A DNA stretch of 64,000 nucleotides from Bradyrhizobium nitroreducens (GTDB taxonomy: Bacteria > Pseudomonadota > Alphaproteobacteria > Rhizobiales > Xanthobacteraceae). Made by a program: the position numbers and the translations under genes. Within the stretch, counting starts at the first letter, position 1. Each line of letters begins with the position of its first letter. Of this stretch, positions 17,860 through 27,100 are shown in pieces. The notes beneath the pieces were generated by a model. The model was not told the DNA's origin. It saw nothing but the letters and a program-made list of their open reading frames with translations, and ran no database searches. The stretch is from positions 7,028,655 to 7,092,654 of the forward strand of contig NZ_LFJC01000003.1 of assembly GCF_002776695.1 (NCBI RefSeq), written 5' to 3'.

Positions 17860-18780
17860 ATGAAAGAAATCGATCATTTGGCCCTCGACGGCCACGCGCT
17901 CGAACTGTTCCTCGCCGTGCTGGAGGAGGGATCGGTCACCGCGGCGGCAACGCGGCTCGGCCTGACGCAATCCGCCGTCAGCCACGGGCTGAACAAGCTG
18001 CGGCGGATCGCAGGCGATCCGCTGTTCGCGAAATCCGGCCGCGGCATCGTCGCCACCGCGCATGCCCAGGCCCTCGCCGCGAAGGCACGGGCGCTGATCG
18101 ACGAGATGCGAAGCTTTGCCGGCGGCGTCACGTTCGAGCCGGCCCGCGCGCAGCTTTCGCTGACGATCGCCGCCAATGATTTCCAGCGTGATCTGCTGCT
18201 GCCGCGGTTCTTCACCCATGTCGCCGCGCAGGTGAAGGGCCTGAACCTGCGCGTGATCCCCTCGCAGTCGCCCTCGCCCGCGATGTTGCGCGAAAACCGC
18301 TGCGACGTCCTGATCACGCCACTGCCGCCATCCGGTGTCGATATCGTGCAGAAGCGCCTCTTGAGCGATCATTACGTCTGTTACTTCGATCCCAAGATGC
18401 GCGCCGCCCCGGCCGGCCGCGGGGCCTATCTCGCGGCGCGGCACATTACGGTCGTCTATACCGACAATGAGCGGCTCGACTTCGACCGCCGGCTGGCCGC
18501 CAACGGTCTTCACCGCGACATCGCGATCTCCGTGCCGAGCTTCTCCGGCGTGCCGTCCTTCCTTCGCGGCTCGCAGATGCTGGCGAGCATGCCGAGCCTG
18601 CTGGCGTCCGGGATCATGCGCGATTTCGCGCAGACGCGGATCCCGCTGGCGTCCCGCACGCGGACGCTGGCCGAGCTGCCGATGTTCATGGTCTGGCACC
18701 AGCGCTATCAGAAGGACCCGGCCCATCGCTGGGTCAGGAGCCAGCTCGAGACTGTCGCAGCGACGGCCGCCAGGGCGTGA
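17860..18780 (+). CDS. LysR-family regulator divergent from pcaHG
   Basis: 306 residues: N-terminal winged helix (FLAVLEEGSVTAAATRLGLTQSAVSHGLNKLRRIAGD) and a C-terminal effector-binding domain. The sequence is closer in style to the NodD/NahR-like branch than to the PcaQ proteins I know, so I give no symbol. Position suggests control of pcaHG by a protocatechuate-pathway metabolite. Confidence 0.88.
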   Translation: MKEIDHLALDGHALELFLAVLEEGSVTAAATRLGLTQSAVSHGLNKLRRIAGDPLFAKSGRGIVATAHAQALAAKARALIDEMRSFAGGVTFEPARAQLSLTIAANDFQRDLLLPRFFTHVAAQVKGLNLRVIPSQSPSPAMLRENRCDVLITPLPPSGVDIVQKRLLSDHYVCYFDPKMRAAPAGRGAYLAARHITVVYTDNERLDFDRRLAANGLHRDIAISVPSFSGVPSFLRGSQMLASMPSLLASGIMRDFAQTRIPLASRTRTLAELPMFMVWHQRYQKDPAHRWVRSQLETVAATAARA

Positions 18781-18857
18781 TTGAGGTGCCGCCCTCCGCA
18801 AGACTGCCCTTCCCAAACCCACTGGTTGCGCAGGGGGAGCCACGCTAAAATACGCCC

Positions 18858-20162
18858 ATGACAGTGACCGACATTGCGAGCCGGACCTACAATCACAGCT
18901 GGCGGCTGGATCCCATCATCCGCAGCCTGCTCGACACCGATTTCTACAAGCTGTTGATGTTGCAGATGATTCGGGAAGATTACCCGGATCAGAAGGTAAC
19001 CTTCTCGGTCATCAACCGTTCGCGTCATGTGCGCCTCGCCGACATCATCGACGAGAGTGAGCTGCGCGCCCAGCTCGACCACGCCCGCACCATCCGCTTC
19101 ACCAAGAAGGAGCTGATCTGGCTCGCCGGTAACACCTTCTACGGCAAGACCCACATGTTCTCGGCGGACTTCATCCGCTGGCTGGCCGAATTCCGCCTGC
19201 CCGAATACGAGCTGCGCAAGGTCGAGGGCCAGTACGAGCTGCATTTCCACGGGCCATGGACCCACACCACGATGTGGGAGATTCCGGCGCTCGCAATCCT
19301 CAACGAGCTGCGCTCCCGTGCCGCGATCAAGGGCCGCGGCCGCTTCGAGCTCGACGTGCTCTATGCCCGCGCCAAGGCCAAGCTCTGGACCAAGGTGGAG
19401 CGTCTCCGCAAGCTCGAAAATCTGCGCCTATCAGACTTCGGCACCCGCCGCCGTCACGGCTTCCTCTGGCAGCGCTGGTGCGTGGAAGCCGTGAAGGAGG
19501 GCCTTGGCTCGTCCTTCATCGGCACCTCCAACGTGCTGCTGGCGATGGACAACGATCTCGAAGCCATCGGCACCAACGCGCACGAGCTGCCGATGGTCGC
19601 GGCCGCGCTCGCCAGGGACGACGAGGAATTGCGCTGGGCGCCCTATCGCATCCTCGACCAGTGGCGCCAGACCTATGGCGGCAACCTCCTGATCGCCCTG
19701 CCCGACGCCTTCGGCACCAAGGCCTTCCTGCGCGATGCGCCGGAGTGGGTCGCGGACTGGACCGGCTTCCGCCCCGACAGCGCGCCCCCGATCCAGGCCG
19801 GCGAGGAGATCATCGCCTGGTGGGAAAAGAAGGGCCGCAATCCCAGGGACAAGCTGCTGGTCTTTTCGGATGCCATGGATGTCGGCTCGATCGAGGAGAC
19901 CTATCACCACTTCGCCGGCCGGGTGCGGCTCTCCTTCGGCTGGGGCACCAACCTCACCAACGACTTCGTCGGCTGCACGCCGGACGGCTCGTTCAACCTC
20001 GATCCGATCTCGCTGGTCTGCAAGGTGTCGTCGGTGGACGGCCATCCCGCCGTCAAGCTCTCCGACAATCCGGAGAAGGCGACCGGCATGCCCTCGGAGA
20101 TCGAGCGTTACCTGCGCGTGTTCGGTGACGCCGGCCGCGTGCGCAAGCCGGTGCTGGTCTAG
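18858..20162 (+). CDS. pncB: Nicotinate phosphoribosyltransferase
   Basis: 434-residue enzyme of NAD salvage, forming nicotinate mononucleotide from nicotinate and PRPP. Family segments include LLDTDFYKLLMLQMI at the N-terminus, FGTRRRHGFLWQRWCVEA, GTSNVLLAMDNDLEAIGTNAHELPMV (with the active-site His) and FGWGTNLTNDF for phosphate binding. Full length. It stands alone between the LysR gene and a GGDEF gene. Confidence 0.96.
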   Translation: MTVTDIASRTYNHSWRLDPIIRSLLDTDFYKLLMLQMIREDYPDQKVTFSVINRSRHVRLADIIDESELRAQLDHARTIRFTKKELIWLAGNTFYGKTHMFSADFIRWLAEFRLPEYELRKVEGQYELHFHGPWTHTTMWEIPALAILNELRSRAAIKGRGRFELDVLYARAKAKLWTKVERLRKLENLRLSDFGTRRRHGFLWQRWCVEAVKEGLGSSFIGTSNVLLAMDNDLEAIGTNAHELPMVAAALARDDEELRWAPYRILDQWRQTYGGNLLIALPDAFGTKAFLRDAPEWVADWTGFRPDSAPPIQAGEEIIAWWEKKGRNPRDKLLVFSDAMDVGSIEETYHHFAGRVRLSFGWGTNLTNDFVGCTPDGSFNLDPISLVCKVSSVDGHPAVKLSDNPEKATGMPSEIERYLRVFGDAGRVRKPVLV

Positions 20163-20405
20163 CCCGGCCCTCACCTCTTTCGTCAACGCACGCACGACGG
20201 ATGTGACACGCCGGTTCACCCCATTCCCAGGTATTTGAAGCAATCTGCGGACATTCATTTCACGACGCCTTCACCCTGCAATGCTGTCCTCCGCGTCTTT
20301 CAGATCGAGTTAAGCAACCATCTCATCTACTTTGCGTTGCAGGCGCAGCGCTCCGATGGGGGCATCGCCGATTTGGGGAACGTCAGAGTGTTTCGCAGAA
20401 CAGCC

Positions 20406-21695
20406 ATGTCGATGAAGGAACGCAGCTTCCTTCACGTCATCAAGCTCGTCTCGCCTTTCGTGATGGTCGTCGTGCTCCAGGCGGCGATCGCGGGATTCAG
20501 TCTCGAGGTGATGTCTTCGGTCCGGGCCTATGTCGCGGGTGAAGCGTTGTGGTCGCGTTCGCAGAAGAACGCCGTCTATTTCCTCAATCTCTACCTGCAT
20601 TCGGGCGACGCCAGCCAGTTCGCGCAATACCAGGCCTCGCTCGCTGTTCCCATCGGCGACGAGTTCGCGCGCTGGGCGCTCGAGCGCGATCCGGTCGACG
20701 TCGAGGCGGCCCGCATCGGCTTTCTGCAAGGCGGCAATCATCCCGATGACGTTCCGGGACTGATCTGGCTGTTTCGCTATTTCAACCGCGTCAGCTTCCT
20801 GCAGGAAGCAATCCGGGAGTGGGCCGCTACCGACCCCATGCTGCTGGAGCTGAGCGTCTTCGGCGAGGTCATCCGCTCCGAGTGGGACAACGGTCCTGTT
20901 CGGGACGCGCGCCGCCTGCAAGTGCTGTCGTCACGGCTCTCCGAGCTCAACGCCCAGTTCACGGTGCATGCCAACCGATTCTCGACCGTCCTCGGCGAAG
21001 GCTCCCGCGCCATCAAGCTGACGCTGACCGGCATCAACATCGTCACCGCCATCACGCTCGTCCTGCTCCTGATCTGGCACACCCGGCGATTGGTGCTGCA
21101 ACGACAGGCGTTCGAAGACGCCTTGCATGCCGAGAAGGAACGTCTGGCCTTCCAGGCGTCGCACGACTGGCTGACCGGCCTGTCCAACCGCCGCGCCTTC
21201 GAGGCGCGACTGCAAGGCGAGCTGGACGTTGCCGCGGCAGGTTCGCTGAGCCTGATCCTGCTCGATCTTGACCAGTTCAAGAACGTCAACGACAGCTGCG
21301 GGCACCTCGCCGGCGATCGCCTGCTCTGCCAGGTCTCGCGCCTCCTGCAACAGGAACGGCGCCCGCACGATCTGGTGGCGCGCCTCGGCGGCGACGAATT
21401 CGGCCTGATCCTGCCGCAGTGCTCGCCCGCGAACGCGGTCGATATCGCCGAACGGCTGCGACGCTCGCTGGAGATGTTCACCTTCGCCTGGGACGATCGC
21501 TGCTTTGCGGTGACCGCCAGCATCGGAGTCGCCTGCATCGCCGAGGGCAACACCACGCTCGAGGACGCGATGCGGCGCGCGGATGCCGCCTGCTATCGCG
21601 CCAAGGACAAGGGACGCAACCGTGTTCAGGTCGACGGTGGAAGACCTGATGTCATCGTCGTTGCAACACGGCCGCGCGAAGCTGCACGGGCCTGA
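20406..21695 (+). CDS. Membrane GGDEF diguanylate cyclase
   Basis: 429 residues from the ATG at 20406 (an open extension to 20235 lacks coding character). TM1 (about 10-32), a periplasmic helical sensor of about 170 residues, TM2 (about 205-225), a short coiled coil and a GGDEF domain with intact active site (ARLGGDEFGLILP) and DxLTGLxNRRAF entry motif. It should make c-di-GMP. The ligand of the sensor is unknown. Confidence 0.92.
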   Translation: MSMKERSFLHVIKLVSPFVMVVVLQAAIAGFSLEVMSSVRAYVAGEALWSRSQKNAVYFLNLYLHSGDASQFAQYQASLAVPIGDEFARWALERDPVDVEAARIGFLQGGNHPDDVPGLIWLFRYFNRVSFLQEAIREWAATDPMLLELSVFGEVIRSEWDNGPVRDARRLQVLSSRLSELNAQFTVHANRFSTVLGEGSRAIKLTLTGINIVTAITLVLLLIWHTRRLVLQRQAFEDALHAEKERLAFQASHDWLTGLSNRRAFEARLQGELDVAAAGSLSLILLDLDQFKNVNDSCGHLAGDRLLCQVSRLLQQERRPHDLVARLGGDEFGLILPQCSPANAVDIAERLRRSLEMFTFAWDDRCFAVTASIGVACIAEGNTTLEDAMRRADAACYRAKDKGRNRVQVDGGRPDVIVVATRPREAARA

Positions 21696-21710
21696 GGTCG
21701 CCCGCTCCGT

Positions 21711-22346
21711 TCACCGCAAAGGCAGAATCCCGAGACCCGTGAGATGGGTGTCGACGAATTGCTCCACCTGCTGACGCAGCATCTGCGGCGGCACGGCGAC
21801 CATGCGCTCTTCCAGTCCGAGCGAGATGATGCCGTGCACGGCGGAAAACAGGGTGCGCGACAGCAGCGCGATCTTCACGTCGTCCGCGTTCGGTAGCAGC
21901 CGCACCAGGGGTGGATGCATCAGCGCGAAAGCATCCATCACCATCTGCAGGATGTCGTCGGGATACGGACGGTCGTCCTCCATCCGGTGCTCGAACAGCG
22001 AGCGCAGCAGGTTGGCGTGCTCGGCGAAGAATTCGAGATAGGTGGCCGCGAGCCCGTAGAGCTGGCGCACCGGATCGTCGGCCGGGACCCCGCGCAGCCG
22101 GGCCGTGAGAGCCTGAACGGTTTCCCGATTGACGGTCAGGATCACCCCGTCGAAGTCCCCGAACTCGTTATAGACGCTGCCAACGGAACAGCCGGCGGCC
22201 TCCGCGACATCGCGAACCTTCAACGATCTCAATCCCTTAGTTGCGATGATGCGGCGCGCAATCTCCAGGATCTGGAGCCGACGCCGATTTTTTTTCTGGT
22301 CTCGCAGCGATTCTTCTTGAACATTGTTCATTTTCAAGCTACTCAT
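21711..22346 (-). CDS. TetR-family repressor
   Basis: 211 residues from the ATG at 22346, or 206 from the ATG at 22331; neither has a clear ribosome binding site. Helix-turn-helix at IIATKGLRSLKVRDVAEAAGCSVGSVYNEFGDFDGV. The C-terminal ligand domain has a WHG/FadR-type TetR look but gives no ligand. Two identical palindromes overlap its start and the divergent promoter, so autoregulation is likely. The neighbouring fatty-acid/phospholipid gene suggests a lipid-related signal. Confidence 0.9.
   Translation of the reverse strand: MSSLKMNNVQEESLRDQKKNRRRLQILEIARRIIATKGLRSLKVRDVAEAAGCSVGSVYNEFGDFDGVILTVNRETVQALTARLRGVPADDPVRQLYGLAATYLEFFAEHANLLRSLFEHRMEDDRPYPDDILQMVMDAFALMHPPLVRLLPNADDVKIALLSRTLFSAVHGIISLGLEERMVAVPPQMLRQQVEQFVDTHLTGLGILPLR
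22318..22330. promoter_or_regulatory. TetR operator-like palindrome, copy 1
   Basis: Perfect 13-bp dyad TGAACATTGTTCA. It lies within the first codons of the tetR gene, so the repressor gene seems to carry part of its own operator inside the coding region. Confidence 0.75.
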
Positions 22347-22347
22347 G

Positions 22348-22360
22348 TGAACATTGTTCA
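22348..22360. promoter_or_regulatory. TetR operator-like palindrome, copy 2
   Basis: Second exact copy of TGAACATTGTTCA, 30 bp from the first centre to centre (about three helical turns). It lies 23 bp upstream of the divergent small gene at 22383 and just upstream of tetR. Confidence 0.78.
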
Positions 22361-22382
22361 AATTAACCCGGAGACCTGCAAA

Positions 22383-22649
22383 ATGCAAACCCTCGCTGTT
22401 GATATCGCCGCCACCTTCATCGATGACGCCGCCGCTCTCGTGACCGGCTTTGGCCAGGCCCTGCTGCGGGTCGCAATGGCGCCGATCAATCGCATCGCCA
22501 ATGCCTGCGACGTTGCGGGCGTGCTCGCGGAACGCCGGGCGACCTTCCGGATGTGGCGGGCGAGCCGCGCGCGTGCGCGTCAAGAGGGCCGCCGGTTCGG
22601 CCTGCTCCGCCGCCTCTCGCCCTTTCGTCACCTCGCCCATCTCACCTGA
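22383..22649 (+). CDS. Small protein of unknown function, divergent from tetR
   Basis: 88 residues (MQTLAVDIAATFIDDAAAL...), with a moderately hydrophobic N-terminal half and a strongly basic C-terminal half (RMWRASRARARQEGRRF). I do not recognise a family. Support comes from a ribosome binding site (CCGGAG about 11 bp before the ATG), the operator-like palindrome just upstream, and the lack of any better gene in the space. It may be the main target of the TetR protein. Confidence 0.6.
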   Translation: MQTLAVDIAATFIDDAAALVTGFGQALLRVAMAPINRIANACDVAGVLAERRATFRMWRASRARARQEGRRFGLLRRLSPFRHLAHLT

Positions 22650-22715
22650 GTCACGCGCGACCTGCACAGGCGGGTCGGCTCGAATGCACGAACTGGTTGC
22701 AAGAAAGGACTCACC

Positions 22716-22826
22716 ATGTCCCGATGTTCGCGGCCGATCTCGGCAGACTTCAGTGACGCGGTTCAGCTTTTCCTCATCGTTCGCCGCATACCCGGGAAGG
22801 CGCGACCAGATATTTTGCGAACCTAA
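22716..22826 (+). CDS. Possible 36-residue leader ORF
   Basis: A short ORF (MSRCSRPISADFSDAV...) with a good ribosome binding site (AAAGGAC, 6 bp before the ATG). It lies between the 88-residue gene and the lplT-aas fusion, in a 333-bp gap otherwise without a gene. It could be a small protein, an upstream leader ORF or chance; composition cannot decide. Confidence 0.3.
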   Translation: MSRCSRPISADFSDAVQLFLIVRRIPGKARPDILRT

Positions 22827-22982
22827 CGACACCGCATGGAGACCAACAGGATCAGAGGGACCGAGGGGACAAGGCAGGGCGGCGATCACCGCCCGCAATC
22901 GTTCGTCCCCTCCCCTTCCGGTCGTGACGCTCCAAGAACAACGTAACGAACCTCATTCTGCCTTTCCAAAACAGGACTAGTC

Positions 22983-25900
22983 ATGATCAGGGAATTGATG
23001 TCGTCACGCCGCTTTGCGCCGCTGTTCTGGGCGCAATTCTTCTCGGCGCTCAATGACAACGTACTCAAGAACGCGCTCGTCATCATCCTGCTTTACAGCG
23101 CCGCGACCGGCCACGGCGATGCGCTGGTGACGGTGGCAGGCGCCGTCTTCATCTTTCCCTATTTCATCCTGTCCGGTCTCGGCGGCCAGCTCGCCGACAA
23201 ATACGTCAAATCCGTCGTGGCGCGTCGGCTCAAATTCGCCGAGATCTTCGCTGCGGGCTTTGCCGCGGCGGGCTTCTTTCTGCATTCGGTGCCGCTGCTG
23301 TTCGCAGCGCTCGCGCTGTTCGGCACCATCGCCGCCCTGTTCGGCCCCGTGAAATACGCCATGCTGCCGGACCAGCTCGAGCTTGGCGAGCTGGCGACCG
23401 GCAACGCGCTGGTCGAAGGCGCGACCTTCATGGCCATCCTGCTCGGCACCGTCGCCGGCGGCCAGTTCGTGGCCGGATCCGCGCATATGGGCTGGGTTGC
23501 ATCCGCGGTGGTCGTGCTGGCGCTGCTGTCCTGGGCCTTTGCTTCCCGCATTCCGCAGACGACGCCTTCCGCGCCCGACCTGCCCGTCGATACCAATCCC
23601 TGGACCTCGACGGTGAGCCTGCTCAGGACGTTGCACGCCGACCACCGGCTGTGGGACGGCACCGTGATCGTCTCCTGGTTCTGGCTGGTCGGCGCCATCG
23701 TGCTGTCGCTGCTGCCGGCGCTGGTCAAGGAGGTGGTGGGCGGCACCGAAGGCGTGGTGACGCTGTGCCTTGCGATCTTCGCGATCGGCATTGCCATCGG
23801 CTCTCTGTTCGCCGCCAGCCTCAGCCACGTTCGCCCCAACCTCGCGCTGGTGCCGATCGGCGCCATCATCATGGGGTTTGCCGGCCTCGATCTCGCCTGG
23901 GCGATCGGCGTGACCACCAAAGGTCAGGAGATCGCGGCGGTTGATTTCGCGACCTCGTTCGCAGGCCTGCGCATGCTGGTCGACTTCGTCGCCTTCGCAT
24001 TCGGCGGCGGCCTGTTCGTCGTTCCCTCCTTTGCCGCGGTCCAGGCCTGGTCGGCCGCGTCCGAGCGTGCCCGCATCATCGCCGCCGGCAACGTGCTGCA
24101 GGCCGCCTTCATGGTGGTCGGCTCGCTGTTCGTCGCGCTCTTGCAGGCGGCTGGCCTTCATATCGGCTGGATCTTCTTCGGCCTCGGCGTCGCCAGCTTC
24201 GGTGCGGTGTGGTTCGTACTGACCAAGTGGGGCAAGGAGGGCGTGCGCGACTTCGGTGGCCTCCTGTTCCGCGCACTGTTCCGTACCGAGATCCGCGGCC
24301 TCGAAAACCTGCCGCCTCCGGGAACGCGCATGCTGATCGCGCCGAACCATGTCAGCCTGATCGACGGCCCGCTGCTGCACGCCGTACTGCCGATCGATGC
24401 GAGCTTCGCGGTCGATACCGGCATCGCCAAGGCCTGGTGGGCGAAGCCGTTCCTGCGCGTGGTCAAGCACTACACCATGGACCCGACCAAGCCGCTGGCC
24501 GCGCGCGACCTGATCAAGCTCGTTGCCGCCGGCGAGCCGGTGGTGATCTTCCCGGAGGGACGCATCACCGTCTCCGGCTCGCTGATGAAGGTCTATGACG
24601 GCACTGCGATGATCGCCGACAAGGCCGACGCCGTGGTCGTGCCCGTGCGCATCGAAGGTGCCCAGCGCTCGCATCTCAGCTACCTCAACTCCAGCCAGAT
24701 CAAGCGCTCGTGGTTTCCGCGGGTGACGGTCACCATCCTGCCGCCGGTCAAGCTGCCGGTGGATGAAGCGCTGAAGGGCAAGGCCCGCCGCAATGCCGCG
24801 GGCGCCGCGCTCCAGGACGTGATGATCGACGCCCTGGTGAAGAACGCGATGCTCGATCACTCGCTGTTCGAGGCGCTCGGACACGCCTATCGCGACCGCG
24901 ACACCGGCAAGGTGATCATCGAGGACGCGCTCGGCACCAAGCTGACCTATCGCAAGCTGATCCTCGGCGCACAGGTCCTGAGCCGGAAGCTCGAGATCGG
25001 CACCGACGTCGGCGAGAATGTCGGCGTGCTGCTGCCGAACTCGGCGGGCGTCGCCGTCGTCTTCATGGCGCTGCAGAATATCGGCCGCGTTCCCGCCATG
25101 CTCAACTTCTCGGCCGGCCCGGTCAACGTGCTCGCCGCCATGAAGGCCGCGCAGGTCAAGACCGTGCTGACCTCGAAGGCGTTCATCGAGAAGGGCAAGC
25201 TCGACAAGCTGATGGCCGCGATCTCGGCGGAAGCGCGCGTCGTCTATCTCGAAGACGTCCGCGCCTCGATCGGCGTGGCCGACAAGGTCAAGGGCCTGCT
25301 CGCCGGGACGACGCCGCGCATCGTCCGCCAGGCTAACGATCCGGCCGTAGTGCTGTTTACCTCGGGTTCGGAAGGCACGCCCAAGGGCGTGGTGCTGTCC
25401 CACCGCAACATCCTCGCCAATGCGGCGCAGGCGCTGGCGCGGGTCGATGCCAACGCCAACGACAAGGTGTTCAACGTGCTTCCGGTGTTCCACTCGTTCG
25501 GGCTCACGGGCGGCATGATGATGCCGATGCTCGCGGGCATTCCGATCTATATGTACCCCTCCCCGCTGCACTACCGGATCGTGCCTGAGCTGATCTACCA
25601 GACCGGCGCGACGATCCTGTTCGGCACCGACACGTTCCTCACCGGCTATGCCCGTTCGGCCCATGCCTACGACTTCCGCACCCTGCGCCTCGTGATCGCC
25701 GGCGCCGAGGCGGTCAAGGATCGCACGCGGCAGGTGTTCATGGAGCGCTACGGCATCCGCATCCTTGAAGGCTACGGCGTCACCGAGACGGCGCCGGTGC
25801 TGGCGATGAACACGCCGATGGCCAACCGCCCCGGCACCGTCGGCCGTCTGTCGCCGCTGATGGAAAGCCGCCTCGATCCGGTGCCCGGCATCGAGGAAGG

Positions 25901-26387
25901 TGGACGGCTCTCGGTGCGCGGCCCGAACGTGATGCTCGGCTACTTGCGGGCGGAGAATCCCGGCGTTCTCGAAGTGCTCCCCGAGGGCTGGCACGACACC
26001 GGCGACATCGTCGCGATCGACGCTGCCGGCTTCATCACCATCAAGGGCCGCGCCAAGCGCTTTGCCAAGATCGCAGGCGAAATGGTGTCGCTGTCGGCGG
26101 TCGAAGCCATCGCGGCCACGCTGTGGCCGCAGGCCGCTTCGGTCGCAGTGTCGATCCCGGACCAGCGCAAGGGCGAGCGCATCGTGCTGCTGACGACGGA
26201 GAAGACCGCCGAGCGCAGCGCGATGCAGGGCCAGGCCAAGGCGATCGGTGCGTCCGAGCTCACCGTTCCCGCCGCGATCATGGTGGTCGACAAGGTGCCG
26301 CTGCTCGGCACCGGCAAGACCGACTACGTCACGGCAACGACGATGGCCCGCGAGCAGGCGTCTGCGCCGGAGCGCGAGGTGGCGTAA
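22983..26387 (+). CDS. LplT-Aas fusion: lysophospholipid transporter / acyltransferase / acyl-ACP synthetase
   Basis: 1134 residues with three parts. 1-430 is an MFS transporter of the LplT type (start FAPLFWAQFFSALNDNVLKNAL). About 440-640 is an acyltransferase with the HX4D motif (NHVSLIDG, His near 456) and FPEGRI near 522. About 650-1134 is an AMP-dependent ligase with FTSGSEGTPKG near 792 and HDTGDIVAID. In E. coli, LplT and Aas are separate neighbours that import and re-acylate lysophospholipids; here one polypeptide would do both. It acts at the inner membrane. Confidence 0.93.
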   Translation: MIRELMSSRRFAPLFWAQFFSALNDNVLKNALVIILLYSAATGHGDALVTVAGAVFIFPYFILSGLGGQLADKYVKSVVARRLKFAEIFAAGFAAAGFFLHSVPLLFAALALFGTIAALFGPVKYAMLPDQLELGELATGNALVEGATFMAILLGTVAGGQFVAGSAHMGWVASAVVVLALLSWAFASRIPQTTPSAPDLPVDTNPWTSTVSLLRTLHADHRLWDGTVIVSWFWLVGAIVLSLLPALVKEVVGGTEGVVTLCLAIFAIGIAIGSLFAASLSHVRPNLALVPIGAIIMGFAGLDLAWAIGVTTKGQEIAAVDFATSFAGLRMLVDFVAFAFGGGLFVVPSFAAVQAWSAASERARIIAAGNVLQAAFMVVGSLFVALLQAAGLHIGWIFFGLGVASFGAVWFVLTKWGKEGVRDFGGLLFRALFRTEIRGLENLPPPGTRMLIAPNHVSLIDGPLLHAVLPIDASFAVDTGIAKAWWAKPFLRVVKHYTMDPTKPLAARDLIKLVAAGEPVVIFPEGRITVSGSLMKVYDGTAMIADKADAVVVPVRIEGAQRSHLSYLNSSQIKRSWFPRVTVTILPPVKLPVDEALKGKARRNAAGAALQDVMIDALVKNAMLDHSLFEALGHAYRDRDTGKVIIEDALGTKLTYRKLILGAQVLSRKLEIGTDVGENVGVLLPNSAGVAVVFMALQNIGRVPAMLNFSAGPVNVLAAMKAAQVKTVLTSKAFIEKGKLDKLMAAISAEARVVYLEDVRASIGVADKVKGLLAGTTPRIVRQANDPAVVLFTSGSEGTPKGVVLSHRNILANAAQALARVDANANDKVFNVLPVFHSFGLTGGMMMPMLAGIPIYMYPSPLHYRIVPELIYQTGATILFGTDTFLTGYARSAHAYDFRTLRLVIAGAEAVKDRTRQVFMERYGIRILEGYGVTETAPVLAMNTPMANRPGTVGRLSPLMESRLDPVPGIEEGGRLSVRGPNVMLGYLRAENPGVLEVLPEGWHDTGDIVAIDAAGFITIKGRAKRFAKIAGEMVSLSAVEAIAATLWPQAASVAVSIPDQRKGERIVLLTTEKTAERSAMQGQAKAIGASELTVPAAIMVVDKVPLLGTGKTDYVTATTMAREQASAPEREVA

Positions 26388-26392
26388 GCCAG

Positions 26393-27100
26393 ATGCACGA
26401 GGCGCCTCATTCAGGCGACGCGCGATGCCCGGGAGTGGTTCTGCTTCACGGCATCGCGCGCACCTCGGCATCCATGAGACGCCTTGAGCGATCGCTCCAG
26501 GGGAGCGGCTTCGCGACGCTCAACATCGACTATGCGAGCCGCAGAAAACCGATCGCGGCGCTCGCCGACGACATCCAGCCGGAGATCAGCCGTTTCGCCG
26601 AACGCACCACGCCGCTACATTTCGTCGCGCATTCGATGGGCGGTCTCGTGGCACGCGCCTATATCGCCAGACATCGACCGCAGCGGCTAGGCGGCGTCGT
26701 GATGCTGGGCACGCCGAACGGCGGTAGTGAGGTCGCCGATCTCCTGAGCGGATCTCGCCTCTTCAGAGCCTTCTACGGGCCTGCCGGCCTCGAGCTCACA
26801 ACCGCGCCCCGGACGAACACCCTGCCCGCCGTGGACTATCCCGTCGGCGTGATCGCAGGCAATCGCTTCATCGATCCTGTCGCCGGCCAGTTCGTCCTCC
26901 CGAGGCCGAATGACGGGCGGGTCTCGGTGCAAAGCGCGATGTTCGCCGGCATGGCCGACCATGTCGTGGTGAAGGCATCCCATACCGGGCTGCCGAATCA
27001 TGCGGTCGCGATCGCACAGACGATCGCCTTCCTGCGCGAAGGCCAATTCCGGCCGTCCGAATCTCAGGAGCCGGCTTCGCTGCGCCGCTCCTGCACATAG
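26393..27100 (+). CDS. Lipase-like alpha/beta hydrolase
   Basis: 235 residues. Oxyanion segment GVVLLHGIARTS, nucleophile elbow AHSMGGLVARAY, and late acidic/His residues (PNDGRVS, VVKASHTGLPNH) fit a small esterase/lipase. The ATG lies 5 bp after the lplT-aas stop, so the two are probably one operon in phospholipid turnover. The 3' end overlaps the convergent tcuB by 37 bp. Confidence 0.85.
   Translation: MHEAPHSGDARCPGVVLLHGIARTSASMRRLERSLQGSGFATLNIDYASRRKPIAALADDIQPEISRFAERTTPLHFVAHSMGGLVARAYIARHRPQRLGGVVMLGTPNGGSEVADLLSGSRLFRAFYGPAGLELTTAPRTNTLPAVDYPVGVIAGNRFIDPVAGQFVLPRPNDGRVSVQSAMFAGMADHVVVKASHTGLPNHAVAIAQTIAFLREGQFRPSESQEPASLRRSCT

Noticed and set aside
23004..26471. Minus-strand open frame of 1155 codons opposite the lplT-aas fusion
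   Set aside because: Antisense shadow. The plus strand has unmistakable MFS, acyltransferase and ligase motifs over the whole span.
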